From Gemmatimonadota bacterium (GTDB lineage Bacteria > Gemmatimonadota > Gemmatimonadetes > Longimicrobiales > Longimicrobiaceae), in NCBI GenBank assembly GCA_019348265.1, contig JAHWJV010000212.1:1-6421 (forward strand): 6,421 bases of DNA, read 5' to 3'. The notes below the pieces were generated by a model. It was not told the DNA's origin and did not search any database. It saw nothing but the letters and a program-made list of their open reading frames with translations. Shown here piece after piece: positions 5,693 through 6,421 of this stretch; position 1 is the first letter of the stretch; every line of letters starts with the position of its first letter. Both the position numbers and the translations under genes were made by a program.

Positions 5693-5736
5693 GAGGAGAA
5701 GAAAAGACGCCATGCGGCCGGGGCCGCATGGCGTCT
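5693..5736 (-). terminator. Strong intrinsic terminator of the MFS transporter gene
   Basis: Positions 5705-5719 and 5722-5736 are perfect reverse complements (15 bp, AGACGCCATGCGGCC and its partner), with a two-base loop that would open slightly in RNA. Read on the minus strand, the stem is followed by TTTCTTCTCC, giving a T-rich tail. The stem starts 23 bases after the TAA of the transporter gene. It insulates the transporter from the promoter behind it. Confidence 0.9.
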
Positions 5737-5759
5737 CGCCGGTCGCGAAGCCCGCCAGC

Positions 5760-6421
5760 TTACACGGGCGTCGCGACGCGGTGCGCGCCCTGCGGAGCCG
5801 CCGTTCCGCCGAGCTCAGCCGGGCGATAGCCGCCGCGGCCCTTGAAGTAGAACATGAGCGCGATGTAGAAGAGCATCATCAGAACGGGGAGGATGATGAT
5901 GGTGCGCAGCGCCTGCTTCTGCGACGCCTCGCTCACCTGCGCGATCTGCTGCTGCTCGGCGGCTCCCAGCGCGCCCACGGCCGCCGGGTTGATCCCCATG
6001 TAGTCCCCGAAGAGGCTGCTCTTCGGCTCCATCACCTGCGCGTGCAGCGCCGGCGCCTGGGTCCGCAGGTTCGCGTCGATGTTCTGGTCCTGCACGTTGC
6101 CCATGAAGGGCGCTCCGAGCGTACCCACGGCCAGCATCCCCACGCCCGCCACCGTGTTCATCGTCAGCGCCCCACCCCGCGGGAACTGGTCCGCCACCAC
6201 CGCCAGCGTGGTCGGCCAGAAGAAGGTCTTCGCGATCCCGTACAGCGTCGCCGCCACCAGGATCATCCCCCCCGTCGCCGTCGACATCAGGAACAGACCC
6301 ACCACCGCCAGAAACGAGCAGGCGGCCAGGAGCCCCAGCGGCGAGATCCGGTGCGCGATCCCCCCGGCGAACATCCGCAGCACCAGCATGATCGCCGACG
6401 TGTAGACCAGCACCCACCCCG
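5760..6421 (-). CDS. MFS transporter, C-terminal part (5' end outside the window)
   Basis: The gene is cut by the right window edge; about 219 residues of the C-terminus are visible. The apparent start at 6413 is a GTG codon inside the frame, which continues upstream as ...GW-VLVYTSAIML. Visible membrane segments are LVYTSAIMLVLRMFAG, then SPLGLLAACSFLAVVGLFL, GGMILVAATLYGIAKTFFWPTTLAVVADQF and TMNTVAGVGMLAVGTLG. A last one, RTIIILPVLMMLFYIALMFYF, lies near the end. The RMFAGGIAHRISPLG segment matches the cytoplasmic-loop motif typical of the MFS C-terminal half. Between the last two membrane segments is an unusually long hydrophilic loop of about 65 residues (MGNVQDQNIDANL ... EQQQIAQVSEASQKQ). 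The protein ends in a short polar tail after KGRGGYRPAEL. It moves small solutes across the inner membrane; the substrate cannot be told from this part. A strong terminator follows directly. Confidence 0.88.
   Translation of the reverse strand, partial: GWVLVYTSAIMLVLRMFAGGIAHRISPLGLLAACSFLAVVGLFLMSTATGGMILVAATLYGIAKTFFWPTTLAVVADQFPRGGALTMNTVAGVGMLAVGTLGAPFMGNVQDQNIDANLRTQAPALHAQVMEPKSSLFGDYMGINPAAVGALGAAEQQQIAQVSEASQKQALRTIIILPVLMMLFYIALMFYFKGRGGYRPAELGGTAAPQGAHRVATPV

Overview
The window is a GC-rich stretch (about two thirds G+C by eye) of a bacterial chromosome. All five protein genes lie on the minus strand, so transcription runs from the high coordinates to the low ones. A Gram-negative, diderm host is supported by a 700-residue signal-peptide protein with an Omp85-like outer-membrane barrel. 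The combination of very GC-rich genes, a lone RsbRD-type domain, an MFS protein with a long last periplasmic/cytoplasmic loop and heptamer repeats between genes would fit Gemmatimonadota or a similar FCB-related or soil phylum. That placement is inference and cannot be proven from the window.

Layout in transcription order. (1) 6421-5760: the C-terminal third of an MFS transporter, cut by the window edge, followed by a textbook intrinsic terminator (15-bp perfect stem plus T-rich tail). (2) 5682-5334: a roughly 350-base non-coding stretch that opens with a near-perfect sigma-70 promoter (TTGACA, 16 bases, TATTAT), holds a weaker second promoter and an AT-rich 32-bp dyad, and leads into (3) 5333-3807: a 508-residue FAD-dependent oxidoreductase of the GlcD / alkyl-DHAP-synthase superfamily. 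(4) 3807-3662: an intergenic element built of heptamer repeats in inverted arms. (5) 3655-2918 and 2883-2374: a CPBP (CAAX-type) intramembrane protease and a free-standing RsbRD-N-like helical domain, 34 bases apart and probably co-transcribed, closed by a hairpin terminator. (6) 2292-190: an exported protein with a LolA-like N-terminal region fused to a BamA/Omp85-like barrel, possibly read from a leaderless promoter. (7) 181-78: a second heptamer-repeat element, with a different heptamer but the same architecture as the first.

The genes do not form one obvious pathway. The protease/RsbRD pair looks like a small signalling or envelope-stress unit, but this is inferred only from adjacency. 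The most unusual signal is the pair of intergenic heptamer elements: each has 4-5 tandem heptamers on one side, a spacer of 52-87 bases, and 3 heptamers in inverted orientation on the other side, placed at or within 8 bases of a stop codon. I did not find a CRISPR array, transposase, tRNA, rRNA or recognised riboswitch.
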